From: Bacteroidota bacterium
Lineage (GTDB): Bacteria > Bacteroidota > Bacteroidia > Chitinophagales > Chitinophagaceae
Length of the DNA: 6,799 nt
Reading direction: 5' to 3'
Assembly: GCA_021824855.1 (NCBI GenBank)
Contig: JAKAJX010000207.1
Span: forward strand, 1-6,799
Shown: piece by piece, positions 6,047-6,799 of the stretch
How positions within the stretch are numbered: position 1 is the first letter of the stretch
How the letters are laid out: each line of letters starts with the position of its first letter
Translations under genes and position numbers: made by a program
Notes under the pieces: model-generated
Database searches by the model: none
What the model was told of the DNA's origin: nothing
The model's input: only the letters and a program-made list of their open reading frames with translations

Positions 6047-6095
6047 TTAAAAATTTCTTTCTTTTCTTTCTTACACAAAACTAAAAAACAGTATT

Positions 6096-6799
6096 ATGAA
6101 ATACACAATTTCTGTTTTGAAGTGTATTGGTTTATTTTTACTCGTTGCAGTAAATTTTAATAAACTATCCGCTCAAAATACAGTTACTTTCGATTCAACG
6201 GTATTAGATAGAATTAATGCTTTAGAAAATGCCGTAAATAGTAATAAACCCGGTAACGATCATTTTATGGTTGTTGGGTTAACTACTTTTGGGTTTACCA
6301 GCAGTTCAAACAATAACACAATTAATGGTGTTAGTACAATAACTAAAGCTAATAGTCTTGCCGATGCTAACCACTACGAGTTTAGCCCAATGTTTTTGTG
6401 GCGTCATGGAAAAAAATTCTTAATGGAATTTGAACCTTCTTTCAGTAACAATGGATTAGGTGTAAACTGGGCAGATATCTCTTATTTTGCTGCACCTAAT
6501 TTAATTTTAAGAGCCGGTTATTTTGTATTGCCTTTTGGTACTTATGCTAAAAGAGAAGCAGCAGGTTGGATTGATAAGTTAGGAACTGATCCAATGGGAA
6601 TTACCGCATTACCAAGTACTGATTATGGTGTTGAAGCAGAAGGCGGATTAGCATTGGGTAGCATGAAAATGAATTATGATGTTGCTTTAACAAATGGTAT
6701 GCAATTAAATGCAGATGGTACACTTGCAGGTGGTAATATTGTAGATAATAATAACAATAGAACTGTTACTGCCAGATTAGGTTTATTACCTTTCTCTAA
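6096..6799 (+). CDS. Outer-membrane beta-barrel, porin O/P-like, N-terminal 234 residues, cut by window edge
   Basis: The frame opens at ATG 6096-6098 and stays open to the right edge (234 codons plus two bases), so the 3' end is missing. Residues 1-26 are a signal peptide ending LSA, with cleavage before Gln27. A short amphipathic helix (about 35-48, VLDRINALENAVNS) follows, as is seen before the barrel of phosphate-selective porin-like proteins. After it come alternating strands with aromatic ends: FMVVGLTTFGF (57-67), FSPMFLWRH (96-104), KFLMEFEPSF (107-116), LILRAGYFVLPFGTY (136-150) and VTARLGLLPFS (224-234). The loop AGWIDKLGTDPMG (156-168) resembles a conserved loop I recall from such Bacteroidota barrels. 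The transported substrate cannot be told from sequence. Pairing with the exported cytochrome c suggests a shared respiratory or redox role. A 49-base gap with a pyrimidine-rich stretch separates the genes, with no terminator visible. Confidence 0.75.
   Translation, partial: MKYTISVLKCIGLFLLVAVNFNKLSAQNTVTFDSTVLDRINALENAVNSNKPGNDHFMVVGLTTFGFTSSSNNNTINGVSTITKANSLADANHYEFSPMFLWRHGKKFLMEFEPSFSNNGLGVNWADISYFAAPNLILRAGYFVLPFGTYAKREAAGWIDKLGTDPMGITALPSTDYGVEAEGGLALGSMKMNYDVALTNGMQLNADGTLAGGNIVDNNNNRTVTARLGLLPFS

Noticed and set aside
6055..6073. Pyrimidine-rich repeat (TTTCTTTC-type) between the cytochrome and barrel genes
   Set aside because: Low-complexity sequence with no hairpin or flanking repeat; not a terminator or a recognisable regulatory element.

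Overview
The window looks like a low-GC Bacteroidota chromosome, probably near Chitinophagales/Sphingobacteriia. The evidence is the AT-rich bias, A-rich leaders without Shine-Dalgarno sequences, TAnnTTTG-type promoter elements, a DUF4199 membrane protein, and Bacteroidota-style variants of a glycosyltransferase and a dihydroorotase-like protein. The placement below phylum level is a guess.

Left three quarters (1-5210, all minus strand): six closely spaced genes that read, in transcription order, dihydroorotase-like protein, DUF4199 membrane protein, membrane-anchored family 2 glycosyltransferase, family 4-like glycosyltransferase, heptose-7-phosphate kinase (hddA) and phosphoheptose isomerase (gmhA, cut by the left edge). 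Gaps are 11, 18, 12, 77 and 19 bases, so one transcript is plausible. The last two genes supply the first steps of the GDP-D-glycero-alpha-D-manno-heptose pathway. With the two glycosyltransferases they suggest assembly of a heptose-containing surface glycan. The dihydroorotase-like protein has lost most of the residues that hold the catalytic metals and is probably not a working dihydroorotase.

Middle (5211-5632): a tRNA-Pro(GGG) gene on the plus strand, with its own likely promoter and a clear intrinsic terminator, then a 220-base intergenic region. That region holds three palindromes with the half-site geometry of CRP/FNR-family regulators (TGA-N6-TCA). Their centres are 44 and 22 bases apart, and they lie just upstream of a TAnnTTTG promoter element.

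Right (5633-6799, plus strand): a small exported monohaem cytochrome c followed 49 bases later by an outer-membrane beta-barrel (porin-like) gene that runs off the right edge. The two probably form an operon under control of the CRP/FNR-like sites, which suggests an electron-transfer or respiratory function switched by oxygen, nitric oxide or metabolic state. No mobile element, CRISPR array or wholly new system was seen. The most interesting items are the operator cluster and the degenerate dihydroorotase.
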